Below are positions 15,781-24,533 of a stretch of DNA of 25,071 nt, in pieces. The stretch covers positions 1-25,071 of the forward strand of contig JBBKVK010000174.1 of NCBI GenBank assembly GCA_037968395.1, given 5' to 3'. Position 1 is the first letter of the stretch. Every line of letters begins with the position of its first letter. The stretch comes from JADKBO01 sp037968395. GTDB taxonomy: Bacteria > Bacteroidota > Bacteroidia > Chitinophagales > Saprospiraceae. The position numbers and the translations under genes were made by a program. The notes beneath the pieces are model-generated. The model was not told where the DNA came from and made no database searches. It worked only from the letters and a program-made list of their open reading frames with translations.

Positions 15781-17022
15781 ATGAAACGCCAAAGTGTAAT
15801 ATTTTTGATTCTAGTATTTTTTCTATGTTTCTCCTGTCAAGAATCTTCTAACAAAAAAGGTTTAGCAGTAAATATTTTAGAAGAAATAGTATCTCCTTGT
15901 AAAGAAGGAGGTGAACCCAATCTCTTCGTTTCAGAAAATGGACAAGTTTATCTATCTTGGGTAGAATATATGAACGATACCACCGATGCTTTGCTTTTTT
16001 CAAAACTTGAAAATGGAAAATGGTCATCTCCGAACACTATCGCTTCTGGCACAGATTGGTTTGTTAATTGGGCAGATTTTCCTTCTATTGTGGCTTATGA
16101 AGATGATGGAAATTCTTTAGCAGCACATTGGTTGCAAAAGAGTGACCAAGGCACTTATAATTATGATGTTCGGATTTCACAATCATTAGATGGAGGTAAA
16201 ACTTGGAACCCAACATTTATACCACACCGAGATAGTATTTCAGCAGAGCATGGTTTTGTAAGTATGTTGCCTATTTCTTCAAACAAAGTATTTGCAACTT
16301 GGCTCGATGGGCGAAATGCAAAAGGCGAAGGCCACGATGCAGGAGTTCATGAGCATCATGGAGCGATGTCCCTGCGGACTGCTATTTTTGATAAAAATGG
16401 TAATCTCACAGAGGAAGCAGAACTTGATAACCGAATATGCGATTGCTGTCAAACAACTGCAGCTATAACTGATGAAGGTATCATTGTAGCTTACCGGGAC
16501 CGCTCAGAAGATGAGATTCGTGACATTTCCATTGTTCGAAAAGTGGATGGAAAGTGGACACTTCCAAAATCAATTTCAAACGACAATTGGCTTATTTTAG
16601 GTTGCCCTGTAAATGGACCAGCGATAGCAGCTTATGGTAAAAATGTAGCATTAGCATGGTTCACAATGAGTGATGAAAATCCAAAAGTGAAAGTTGCCTT
16701 TTCAAAAGATAATGGTGCAAATTTTAGTGCTCCTATTCAGATAGATGATGGCAATCCAATTGGACGTGTAGATGTTGTAATGATTACCAAAGAAGAAGCT
16801 CTTGTCACTTGGTTGGAGAAAAATGAGAACGACGCAGAAATAAAAATGATTTGTGTAAACAAAGATAGGAAAGAAGGAGAAAGTATTACCATAGCACATT
16901 CGAAATCATCTCGTCAAAGTGGCTTCCCAAGAATGGTCAAAACCGGAAGTCAAATAATTTTTGCTTGGACTCATATTGATAGTTTAACCACAATAAAAAC
17001 AGGCATCTTGACTTTGAAGTAA
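15781..17022 (+). CDS. beta-propeller (BNR/Asp-box, sialidase-like) lipoprotein with CxCC motif
   Basis: The 413-residue protein has a lipoprotein-type signal ending at C19. Repeated propeller blades carry Asp-box motifs, as in SLDGGKTWNP and SKDNGANFS. I do not see the full set of catalytic residues of a sialidase, so the usual 'exo-alpha-sialidase' label should be read as fold only. NRICDCCQTTA gives C220, C222 and C223, a compact potential metal site, and a His-rich GHDAGVHEHHGAMS lies nearby. The gene follows the CusB-like adaptor gene by 41 bases and is probably the last gene of the operon. A role in binding or sensing copper outside the inner membrane is inference from context. Confidence 0.78.
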   Translation: MKRQSVIFLILVFFLCFSCQESSNKKGLAVNILEEIVSPCKEGGEPNLFVSENGQVYLSWVEYMNDTTDALLFSKLENGKWSSPNTIASGTDWFVNWADFPSIVAYEDDGNSLAAHWLQKSDQGTYNYDVRISQSLDGGKTWNPTFIPHRDSISAEHGFVSMLPISSNKVFATWLDGRNAKGEGHDAGVHEHHGAMSLRTAIFDKNGNLTEEAELDNRICDCCQTTAAITDEGIIVAYRDRSEDEIRDISIVRKVDGKWTLPKSISNDNWLILGCPVNGPAIAAYGKNVALAWFTMSDENPKVKVAFSKDNGANFSAPIQIDDGNPIGRVDVVMITKEEALVTWLEKNENDAEIKMICVNKDRKEGESITIAHSKSSRQSGFPRMVKTGSQIIFAWTHIDSLTTIKTGILTLK

Positions 17023-17212
17023 TATAAGAACAGAAATACCCCTTATCGAATCACTAATTAGGGCGGTTGTTTCATTTGTTTTTTGGACATTAACAGGCTT
17101 ATACTTGTATTTATTTACATCAATTTGAAACAATGGATCGAACATCAAAAACATCTATAGATTTCACAATTGGGCTATTTGTTTTAATTTCATTTATTCA
17201 TTAAACATTAAC

Positions 17213-17220
17213 TATCTTTG
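17213..17220 (+). promoter_or_regulatory. Bacteroidota -7 promoter box TATCTTTG, near-leaderless
   Basis: The octamer is identical to that at 4320 and ends four bases before the GTG start of the His-rich protein gene. A TTTG at 17178-17181 is too far upstream for a normal -33 element. This is the third case of the same layout. Confidence 0.6.
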
Positions 17221-17224
17221 TATT

Positions 17225-17671
17225 GTGCAGTTAAGAAACAAAATAATAAGTCACTTTTTATTAGCCATCTACCTACTGGTAGTATTGCATGATAGTGTTA
17301 ATCATTCACATACCAATGAATTAAAAGACGCTAACCTATCAACAAACACACATCAACATGATACCTATACAGATATTCACCATGAACACAAATTTCATGT
17401 AGGGGTATTTCATCTTCTAGGGCATTTATTTGAAGATTTAAATCATCTAAATGACCTTGCAGACGATCATATAGTTGACTTTCAAAAATCATCTACTAAA
17501 AAGATTGTTAATCAGAATCCAACAACTGATTTCTTTATCGGTGGCTATAATATCATTGTGTTCAACGAAGATGTTGAAAATTTAACCAACCCACCGCCAT
17601 ATTTTCTATTTCTACTACATCAGTTAACACAGCCCAATACTTCTTTAAGAGCACCTCCTGCTCTGGTTTAA
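17225..17671 (+). CDS. His-rich small exported protein
   Basis: The 148-residue protein has a hydrophobic export segment (about 9-22). About 14 His residues then fall between positions 22 and 82, including HSH, HQH and HHEHKFH. The C-terminal part has NPPPYF and ends LRAPPALV. There is no internal Met, so the GTG just after the promoter box is the only plausible start. The product has no cysteine. It lacks the HYC motif but resembles the HYC_CC_PP proteins in size, export, Pro-rich end and position as operon leader. A periplasmic metal-binding role is likely from composition, with no family assigned. Confidence 0.72.
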   Translation: MQLRNKIISHFLLAIYLLVVLHDSVNHSHTNELKDANLSTNTHQHDTYTDIHHEHKFHVGVFHLLGHLFEDLNHLNDLADDHIVDFQKSSTKKIVNQNPTTDFFIGGYNIIVFNEDVENLTNPPPYFLFLLHQLTQPNTSLRAPPALV

Positions 17672-17744
17672 TATTAATCAATGATGGACAATATTTACGT
17701 CCTTATCAATCAATTTTAATTTTTAAACACTAGAATTATTCATT

Positions 17745-19277
17745 ATGAATTATATTTTTTTCTCTGCCATTACATTGGCAGGGCTACTTCTATTTGCCGT
17801 AGGTTGTGGTCACGAACATGGCGAAGATACACATAGCCATGGCGATGAAACCCATGCTACTCATGGACCTGAATTAAAACCACTTTCATTTACTATTTGG
17901 TCAAAGAAGTCTGAGTTATTTGTTGAATTTCCACCTTTAGTTGTAGGTAAGAAGAGCCGATTTGCTGCTCACTTTACGGACATGAAAAACTTTAAGGCGA
18001 TTCAAGAAGGAAAAGTTATTGTCCGGTTGTGGGATGGCAATCAAAAAATGGCTGAAAACGGAGTTGCTAAACCATCATCACCTGGTATTTTTCAACCAAT
18101 ATTATCACCAGAAAAAGCAGGTAATTATAGTTTAGAATTTATTCTTTTAACAGATAAACTGAGCGATACAATTGTCATTCCGAACATAACAGTCTATCCA
18201 GATGTCGTAAATGCAATCGCAGCCGTACCTTATGAACCAGAAGGAGATGAAGTTTCTTTTTCAAAAGAACAATCTTGGAAAATTGATTTTGCAATTGAAC
18301 AAGTAAAGCGTCAGCCAATAAGTGAAGTTATTCACACTTCTGGAGAATTTCAACCTGTAAAAGGTGACGAAAAAATCATCGCCGCTAAAAGCAGTGGTAT
18401 TGTTTTTTTCAAAAGTAAAAAACTACAAGAAGGAAGGGAGGTTCAAGCAGGAGACCAATTATTTATCATAAGTAGCAAAGGTTTGATGCAATCTAATATG
18501 GAAGAAAAATATCAGGTTGCTAAGGCTCGAATTGACAATGCGAAGGCAGATTTTAATCGAGCGGATGTATTGCTAAAAGATCAAATAATCGGACAAAAAG
18601 AATACGAACGTAGGAAGATGGATTATTCCATAGCAGATGCAGAGTTTCAAACATTGACAAGTAGCTACAATACTGGTGGACAATCGGTAGCCGCATCTAT
18701 GTCAGGTATCATAAAAAATGTGTTGGTGAGTGATGGCCAATTTGTTTCTGAAGGTACTCCGTTGGTTGAAATTACCAATAATCGTCGATTGTTATTGCAG
18801 GCTGAAGTGTCTCAAATCCATTTGCCAAAATTACGTTTAATCAAGTCTGCAAATTTTAAAACATCATACCAAAAAGATGTTCAGTCCATTGACAATTATA
18901 ACGGACGTATGGTATCTTATGGTCAGTTAATGAAAGATGGCAGTAGTTTTATTCCTGTGCTGTTCGAACTAGACAATTTGCATGATTTAATTCCTGGTTC
19001 TTTTGTAGAGTTGTTCTTATTGACCAATCCTTTATTAAAGGAATTAGTCATCTCAAAGTCTGCATTGATGCAAGATTATAGTATGAATTACGTATATGTC
19101 CAAACTGGAGGTGAAAGTTTCGAAAAACGAGAAGTAAAACTTGGAATTGATGATGGCGTTAATGTCCAGATTATTTCGGGAGTTTCTGAAGGAGAATGGG
19201 TGGTAACTAAAGGTGCTTATCAAATCAAAATGGCATCGATGTCTTCAACCATTCCTGCTCATGGGCATGAACATTAA
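17745..19277 (+). CDS. CzcB-like RND/HlyD-family adaptor lipoprotein, His-rich ends
   Basis: The 510-residue protein has a lipoprotein signal with AVGC (C21), followed at once by a His/Asp/Glu-rich stretch (HEHGEDTHSHGDETHATHG). The C-terminus is HGHEH. Between these lie an N-terminal beta domain (about 45-155) and a membrane-fusion core (about 185-500). The core includes a lipoyl-like half with AAKSSGIVFFKSKKLQEGREVQAGDQ, a helical hairpin, and the second half MSGIIKNVLVSDGQFVSEG. The His-rich ends suggest Zn, Co, Ni or Cu scavenging. It is the adaptor of the second tripartite exporter and is separated by 22 bases from the TolC gene. Confidence 0.92.
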   Translation: MNYIFFSAITLAGLLLFAVGCGHEHGEDTHSHGDETHATHGPELKPLSFTIWSKKSELFVEFPPLVVGKKSRFAAHFTDMKNFKAIQEGKVIVRLWDGNQKMAENGVAKPSSPGIFQPILSPEKAGNYSLEFILLTDKLSDTIVIPNITVYPDVVNAIAAVPYEPEGDEVSFSKEQSWKIDFAIEQVKRQPISEVIHTSGEFQPVKGDEKIIAAKSSGIVFFKSKKLQEGREVQAGDQLFIISSKGLMQSNMEEKYQVAKARIDNAKADFNRADVLLKDQIIGQKEYERRKMDYSIADAEFQTLTSSYNTGGQSVAASMSGIIKNVLVSDGQFVSEGTPLVEITNNRRLLLQAEVSQIHLPKLRLIKSANFKTSYQKDVQSIDNYNGRMVSYGQLMKDGSSFIPVLFELDNLHDLIPGSFVELFLLTNPLLKELVISKSALMQDYSMNYVYVQTGGESFEKREVKLGIDDGVNVQIISGVSEGEWVVTKGAYQIKMASMSSTIPAHGHEH

Positions 19278-19299
19278 TAACGAACTTAAATCTTTTACA

Positions 19300-20511
19300 A
19301 TGATAAGACGACAATTTAAAATAGAAATATTGTTGTTACTGGGATTGGTTTGTACAGTAACAGCGATAATTAATGGGCAAAGCAAATCAATTAATTTAAC
19401 CGATGCTTTAAGTATTGCTCGCAGTAATTATGCAGGACTGGATCGAGATAGATTAGTTGTCCTACAGCAAAATAAACTTGCAGATACGAGACTCCCTTTT
19501 CAACCCACTCAACTATATCTATCTGGAGAGGAAATAGGTGCCAACAATCAAACAGGAATTCACTCTTTTAATGTCCAGCAGAATTTCTACTTACCAAAAG
19601 CATCTAAGGTTCAACAAGCTTATTACAAGCAAGGTGCTGAAGTAGCAGAAAAACAAATGGCTTTGACAGACCATGAGTTAAAACGTAATGTGGAACAAGC
19701 ATATTACCAATTACTTTATGCTAAACAACATCAAGAGCTGGTTGTAGAAAATTTAACTTTGTATAACAATTTTTTGTCGGTTACCACAGCTAAATTGGAA
19801 AGCGGTGAAACGGGAAGAATACCACAACTGGCTGCAAGATCTCACTTGGGACAAGCCAAATTGGATCTAGAATATGCAATTGAAAAGTATCAAATAGCAC
19901 TGACTTTATTTAATCAATGGTTACAGTCAGACATTTCTTATACTGCAGAGGGCGAGCTTCCAACTGTTTCTATTCCATTGCTGGATTCAACAATGCAGTA
20001 TAATCCACACCTGCAAAGTATAGAAGCACAGCGAGAGTTAGCAAGTGCTAAGATTGAAACTGAAAAGGTACAATTACTCCCGCAAATTAATACTGGATTT
20101 AAACTACAAACCGCTTTAGGTAACTTCCCTCTATTTGGCTACCAAATTGGTGTTAATATTCCGCTTTTCAAAAAAGCATATCATGGTCGAATAGAAGCGG
20201 CAGAAATAGGTGTTAAAGTGCAAGAAGCTGCTTTAGAAACAAAAAGACATGAGTTGCATCAAGCTATTAGTGTACTGGAATATCGTCTAAAACAACAGAG
20301 AAAAATTTTGGAGTACTTGCTACAAGATTTGACCCCAATAGTCAACGAGCAAAGTGAAGCCAATTTAATTGCATATCGAGAAGGAGAGCTTAGTTATCTG
20401 GAATACTTGGATGGCTTAGAGCAAGAGGTAAAAGTTAAACAACATTATTTAATAACCTTGTACACATTCCACAATTTACGAGTAGAGTTAAATTATTGGT
20501 TAGGTAGATAA
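19300..20511 (+). CDS. TolC-family outer-membrane efflux protein (CzcC-like)
   Basis: Starting at the ATG at 19300 gives 403 residues with a proper signal peptide (to about residue 27, ending INGQ) and no overlap with the adaptor gene. The frame is open further upstream to 19213, but that part reads through the adaptor's 3' end in another frame and lacks a signal. The mature part has the paired helical arrangement of outer-membrane factors, for example LKRNVEQAYYQLLYAKQHQ and the second-half ASAKIETEKVQLLPQINTGFKLQ. It provides the outer-membrane channel of the second exporter. Confidence 0.9.
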   Translation: MIRRQFKIEILLLLGLVCTVTAIINGQSKSINLTDALSIARSNYAGLDRDRLVVLQQNKLADTRLPFQPTQLYLSGEEIGANNQTGIHSFNVQQNFYLPKASKVQQAYYKQGAEVAEKQMALTDHELKRNVEQAYYQLLYAKQHQELVVENLTLYNNFLSVTTAKLESGETGRIPQLAARSHLGQAKLDLEYAIEKYQIALTLFNQWLQSDISYTAEGELPTVSIPLLDSTMQYNPHLQSIEAQRELASAKIETEKVQLLPQINTGFKLQTALGNFPLFGYQIGVNIPLFKKAYHGRIEAAEIGVKVQEAALETKRHELHQAISVLEYRLKQQRKILEYLLQDLTPIVNEQSEANLIAYREGELSYLEYLDGLEQEVKVKQHYLITLYTFHNLRVELNYWLGR

Positions 20512-20542
20512 CCATTGGGATTTGTATTCATAAATAAAAAAA

Positions 20543-23500
20543 ATGCTTAATAAAATTATAGAGTTTTCCTTGGGAAATCGACTCATTGTCTTGGCAGTCT
20601 TTGCTATGATAATGATAACGGGTGGATATATTGCTACCGAAATGGACGTAGATGTATTCCCTGATCTGACAGCTCCTACTGTAACAGTGCTTACAGAAGC
20701 TCATGGTATGGCTACAGAAGAAGTGGAACGGTTAGTGAGCTTTCCGCTTGAGTCTGCTTTAAACGGTGCACCAAATATCCGTCGTATTCGTTCTTCCTCT
20801 GCAATGGGTATATCCATTGTCTGGGCAGAGTTTGAATGGGGAACCGATATTTACAAGGCCCGCCAAATCGTAGCAGAAAAACTCGCGACTGTTGAAAGTA
20901 AATTACCAGAAGGAGTTGAGAATCCTACACTTGCACCTATTTCATCTATCATGGGAGAAATTATGTTGCTGAGTTTAACCTCTGACAGTATGGCTCCAAT
21001 GGACTTACGAACTATTGCAGATTGGAATGTTCGGCCACAATTGTTGGCCGTAAATGGAGTGGCACAAGTAATTGTAATAGGTGGCGGGTACAAACAGTAT
21101 GAAGTTGCTGTCTCTCCCGAAAAAATGAAATACTTCAATGTTTCTTTAACGGAATTAGAACAAGCAGCATCCGCTTCCACCAAAAATGGATCGGGAGGTT
21201 TTATCAATCAATATGGCAATCAGTACATCATTCAAGGTGAAGGTAGAACCAATTCTGTTGAAAAAATAGGCCAAGCTTTGATCAAAATGCAAGGTTCAAA
21301 ACCTATCAAGATTGAAGATGTTGCAGAGGTCCACATTACTACTGCTCCTAAAATAGGAGATGCTTCGGTTGCAGGAAAATCCTCCGTTATTATGACTTTG
21401 ATGAAGCAGCCGAATGCAAACACATTAAAGTTAACGGATCGTATTGATAAAACGATGGAGAGTGTTCAAAAGCAACTGCCCAATAACGTAGTAATGAATA
21501 CCCACATTTTCAGACAATCTAATTTCATTCAAGCTTCTATTGACAATTTACAAAAGACACTTTTAGAAGGAGCATTTTTTGTTAGTATTGTCCTTTTTCT
21601 TTTCCTACTCAATTGGCGGACTACAGTTATTTCATTGATAGCTATTCCTGTCTCGCTTTTAGTCACCATTATTGTTCTTAAGCTCTTTGGATATACCATT
21701 AATACGATGAGTTTAGGCGGAATGGCAATTGCTATTGGTGCTTTAGTAGATGATGCAATTATTGATGTAGAAAATATTTTTAAACGGCTACGAGAGAATG
21801 TAGGCAAGCCAGTTGATGAACGACAAGCTGCTTTGAAAATCATTTTTGACGCATCCAGTGAAATCAGAAATTCTATTTTGATTGCTACACTCATTATCAT
21901 TACTGCATTTATTCCCCTCTTTTTCCTTAGTGGTATGGAAGGTCGATTATTGCAACCTTTGGGTGTCTCTTTCATTGTTGCCATTTTCACCTCTTTATTT
22001 GTAGCTGTTACTCTGACTCCTGTATTGAGTAGTTATTTACTCACAAACGAGCAACGATTACTGCGCCAAGCTAAAGGAAGTTGGGTAGAAAGAATGGTCG
22101 CATCTACATATCGAAATTCATTGGAGTTTATTTTAAGAGTTCCTCGTTTAGTCATATTGTCTGCTGTCATTTTATTTGCAGTTTCAATATTTTTAATAAC
22201 AGGTTTAGGGCGTAGTTTCTTACCTGAATTCAATGAAGGATCATTAGTTATTAGTGTGGTAACCCCTCCAGGCACATCCCTAGATGAATCTAATAAAGCA
22301 GGTGCTTTGGTAGAAGAATTTTTATTAGAAATGCCAGAGATTGCTATCACTTCTCGACGGACTGGCCGGGCTGAAATGGACGAACATGCTCAAGGAGTAA
22401 ATGCCTCAGAAATAGATGTTCCATTTAACTTAGTTGACAGAAGTGAAGAAGCCTTTTTGGAGGAGGTCAGAACCAAATTGTCTGTAGTTCCTGGCGTAAG
22501 CATTACAATTGGACAACCCATTGCTCACCGTATTGACCATATGCTTTCAGGCACGAGAGCAAATATTGCAATAAAAATATTTGGACCAGACTTAAATAAG
22601 CTGTTCTCTACAGGTAACAAAATCAAACGTGAAATTGAAAATATTCCTGGTTTGGTTGATTTAAATGTAGAACAGCAAATTGAAGTCCCTCAGATCCGAA
22701 TACTACCTAATAGAATTATGCTCGCTAAATATGGTGTCAGATTAGGGGATTTTATGGACCATATTGATGTCGCTTTTGCAGGTGAAAGAGTTGGGCAAGT
22801 TTTTGAAGGCCAGCGAAGTTTTGATTTGGTGGTAAGGTACAATGAGCAGAATAGAAATACGGCGGATGCTATTAGAAACAGTTTGATTGATTCGTATGAT
22901 GGTAAAAATATCCCCTTGCATTACGTCGCTACAGTTGATGTGACGGGCAATCCAAATTCTGTGAATCGGGAAAACGTACAACGGAAAATTGTTGTGTCAG
23001 CTAACGTTGCAGGCCGTGATTTGAGAAGTGTCGTCAATGATATTCGAGATGGCGTAGATGAAAATATCATATTGCCTGAAGGCTATCGAATAGAATATGG
23101 AGGCCAGTTTGAAAGTGAAGAAAGAGCTACTCGGATGTTGTTAATCACTTCTATAGGAGCGATATTATTGATATTTATTTTGCTATATATGGAATTTAAT
23201 GACCTTAAATTAGCTGGAATTGTTCTTATCAATTTACCTTTAGCATTGATCGGTGGTGTATTCATAGTTTACTTTACGTCAGGTATAATTTCTATTGCTT
23301 CTACCATTGGATTTATTAGTTTGTTTGGGGTTGCTGCTCGTAATGGTATTTTGTTAGTTAGTCGTTATCAGGTACTTCAGAATGAAGGTCATAATCTTCG
23401 TGACACAATTATAGAAGGCTCTCTCGACCGTCTGAATCCAATTTTGATGACAGCCCTGACGACAGGATTAGCATTAATTCCTTTGGCATTTGCAGGTGGA

Positions 23501-23614
23501 CAAGCAGGTAATGAAATACAAAGCCCTATGGCAATTGTGATTTTAGGTGGTTTGATAAGTTCTACTTTTTTAAATCTGGCAGTTATTCCTGCTATATTCA
23601 AATTGAGGAGATAA
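20543..23614 (+). CDS. CzcA-like heavy-metal RND efflux permease
   Basis: The 1023-residue pump is of normal RND length, with no insertions like those in the pump at 8561. It shows VDVFPDLTAPTVTVLTEAHG near the N-terminus, the TM4 motif GALVDDAIIDVENIFKRLREN (D403, D404), SFLPEFNEGSLVISVVTPPG, and FGVAARNGILLVSRY in the second half. At the place of the CusA binding-site Met it reads HMLSGTRANIAIKIFG, which resembles the CzcA version. The metal is therefore uncertain (divalent cation or Cu). It ends the third block, 31 bases after the TolC gene. A truncated HMA gene follows. Confidence 0.92.
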   Translation: MLNKIIEFSLGNRLIVLAVFAMIMITGGYIATEMDVDVFPDLTAPTVTVLTEAHGMATEEVERLVSFPLESALNGAPNIRRIRSSSAMGISIVWAEFEWGTDIYKARQIVAEKLATVESKLPEGVENPTLAPISSIMGEIMLLSLTSDSMAPMDLRTIADWNVRPQLLAVNGVAQVIVIGGGYKQYEVAVSPEKMKYFNVSLTELEQAASASTKNGSGGFINQYGNQYIIQGEGRTNSVEKIGQALIKMQGSKPIKIEDVAEVHITTAPKIGDASVAGKSSVIMTLMKQPNANTLKLTDRIDKTMESVQKQLPNNVVMNTHIFRQSNFIQASIDNLQKTLLEGAFFVSIVLFLFLLNWRTTVISLIAIPVSLLVTIIVLKLFGYTINTMSLGGMAIAIGALVDDAIIDVENIFKRLRENVGKPVDERQAALKIIFDASSEIRNSILIATLIIITAFIPLFFLSGMEGRLLQPLGVSFIVAIFTSLFVAVTLTPVLSSYLLTNEQRLLRQAKGSWVERMVASTYRNSLEFILRVPRLVILSAVILFAVSIFLITGLGRSFLPEFNEGSLVISVVTPPGTSLDESNKAGALVEEFLLEMPEIAITSRRTGRAEMDEHAQGVNASEIDVPFNLVDRSEEAFLEEVRTKLSVVPGVSITIGQPIAHRIDHMLSGTRANIAIKIFGPDLNKLFSTGNKIKREIENIPGLVDLNVEQQIEVPQIRILPNRIMLAKYGVRLGDFMDHIDVAFAGERVGQVFEGQRSFDLVVRYNEQNRNTADAIRNSLIDSYDGKNIPLHYVATVDVTGNPNSVNRENVQRKIVVSANVAGRDLRSVVNDIRDGVDENIILPEGYRIEYGGQFESEERATRMLLITSIGAILLIFILLYMEFNDLKLAGIVLINLPLALIGGVFIVYFTSGIISIASTIGFISLFGVAARNGILLVSRYQVLQNEGHNLRDTIIEGSLDRLNPILMTALTTGLALIPLAFAGGQAGNEIQSPMAIVILGGLISSTFLNLAVIPAIFKLRR

Positions 23615-23728
23615 ATTAAACTTTAGTAATGATTTTTGCCGGTGAAAATGGCTATTACAATTAAATGATACCAATAAGGAATAAGAATGAAAATTTAAAT
23701 TACCAATCACAAATAAAATTTATTTAGA

Positions 23729-23830
23729 ATGAAACATACGTATCAAATAACAGGAATGACTTGCAGTGGCTGCAGCAGCCATGTTCAAAATACATTACCC
23801 AAGCCAAGCAAACCTTCACCACCAAAGTAA
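23729..23830 (+). pseudogene. truncated HMA-domain (CopZ / CopA N-terminus) fragment
   Basis: The ATG frame of 33 codons starts MKHTYQITGMTCSGCSSHV, a textbook heavy-metal-associated domain start with C12 and C15, then turns into Pro/Lys/Ser-rich residues and stops at TAA (23828-23830). A full HMA domain needs about 65-70 residues. Shifting frame near 23790 keeps the sequence open as ITQAKQTF and TKVTIKANLAAPNID, to TAG at 23877-23879. This suggests a frameshifted and shortened copper chaperone or P-type ATPase start. It lies 114 bases after the CzcA-like gene, where such genes are common. Confidence 0.75.
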
Positions 23831-23864
23831 CCATCAAAGCCAATCTCGCAGCTCCCAACATTGA
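23792..23864 (+). repeat. direct repeat copy A (tail of HMA fragment)
   Basis: These 73 bases recur at 24998-25071 with about seven differences, including one single-base insertion, so about 90% identity by eye. The stretch is C-rich compared with its surroundings. It overlaps the end of the HMA fragment. Confidence 0.85.
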
Positions 23865-24249
23865 CAAAATCAGCCTGTAGCAAATCAGGAATCGATTTTT
23901 GTCTAACATCTAAACTAATAAACAACAACAAGCCTCTCCAGACAAAAAATTGCCTTAGAGTATTATGCTTTTTTGGTCCTTTTGTAGCGACAAATAGGAC
24001 ATGTGTGATATATTACTGCAGAATGCTAATAATCTCGGCAGCTAGAAAGCTTTGCTTGTCCCAAAACCCTAAAGGGAGGCAAAGCTGACGAGGATAAAAC
24101 AGTTAAATCATTTATGTTTGATCCATAGGAAGGATTTATACTAGTGCCAAATTATAATAAGTAGTTAGATAACGGTAATAATAACAACTAATAAAAGTCT
24201 GAAATTACCATTCCTGAATAAAGCGAAACTATTTTTATTGTAAAATTGT
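23865..24249. other. non-coding or decayed region after HMA fragment
   Basis: There is no gene I can support in these 385 bases. A plus-strand frame of 75 codons (23861-24088) is open, but its composition is not protein-like and I recognise nothing in it. The only structure is the hairpin at 24048-24086. The rest is AT-rich spacer leading to the antitoxin promoter. Confidence 0.5.
24048..24086 (+). other. hairpin with CCCTAAAGGG core
   Basis: AGCTTTGC (24048-24055) pairs perfectly with GCAAAGCT (24079-24086), and inside it CCC and GGG can pair further around CCCTAAAGGG. No T-run follows. It may be a small palindromic intergenic repeat of the sort scattered in Bacteroidota genomes. Confidence 0.55.
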
Positions 24250-24266
24250 TGTACCTTTATGGTACA
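24250..24266 (+). promoter_or_regulatory. palindromic operator TGTACC-N5-GGTACA over promoter
   Basis: The perfect 6-base inverted repeat lies 16 bases before the antitoxin ATG and contains TACCTTTA, a plausible -7 box. YefM-YoeB type modules are known to repress themselves through TGTACA-like palindromes, and these half-sites are close to that. Autoregulation by the antitoxin is therefore likely. Confidence 0.65.
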
Positions 24267-24281
24267 CATAAGCATTATAAC

Positions 24282-24533
24282 ATGTTAGTAATAAGTAGTA
24301 GAGAATTTAGGCAAAATCAAAGATTGTACTTTGATAAAGCGGACAAAGGAGAACAGATCATTGTTCAACGAGGTAAGGATAAATCATATGCTTTAACTCC
24401 AATTGGAGAAGCGGATATTTACTTTAATGAACAGATGGTTAGGCGGATAAAGGATAGTGCTAAACAAGCAAGAAACGGAGAATACATCGAAATATCTTCA
24501 TCAGAGGAAATCAAAGAGCTCCTTGGCCTATGA
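24282..24533 (+). CDS. YefM/Phd-family antitoxin
   Basis: The 83-residue protein begins MLVISSREFRQNQRLYFDKA, the DNA-binding N-terminal fold of the family, then GEQIIVQRGKDKSYALTPI. A C-terminal acidic helix (ISSSEEIKELLGL) follows, the part expected to cover the toxin. A longer open frame starts at 24246, but it would begin inside the operator, so I chose the ATG at 24282. It overlaps the toxin reading frame by four bases (ATGA), the usual coupling in these modules. It appears intact. Confidence 0.86.
   Translation: MLVISSREFRQNQRLYFDKADKGEQIIVQRGKDKSYALTPIGEADIYFNEQMVRRIKDSAKQARNGEYIEISSSEEIKELLGL

Noticed and set aside
15781..17022. Labelling the propeller protein a true sialidase
   Set aside because: Asp-box motifs define the fold only. 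The full set of sialidase catalytic residues was not apparent, and the context is metal handling.
19213..19299. Upstream extension of the second TolC-family gene to 19213
   Set aside because: The extension reads the adaptor's 3' end in another frame and would bury the signal peptide. The ATG at 19300 gives a normal export signal.
23861..24088. 75-codon open frame after the HMA fragment
   Set aside because: Its composition is not protein-like, it contains the 24048-24086 palindrome, and it starts inside decayed repeat sequence.
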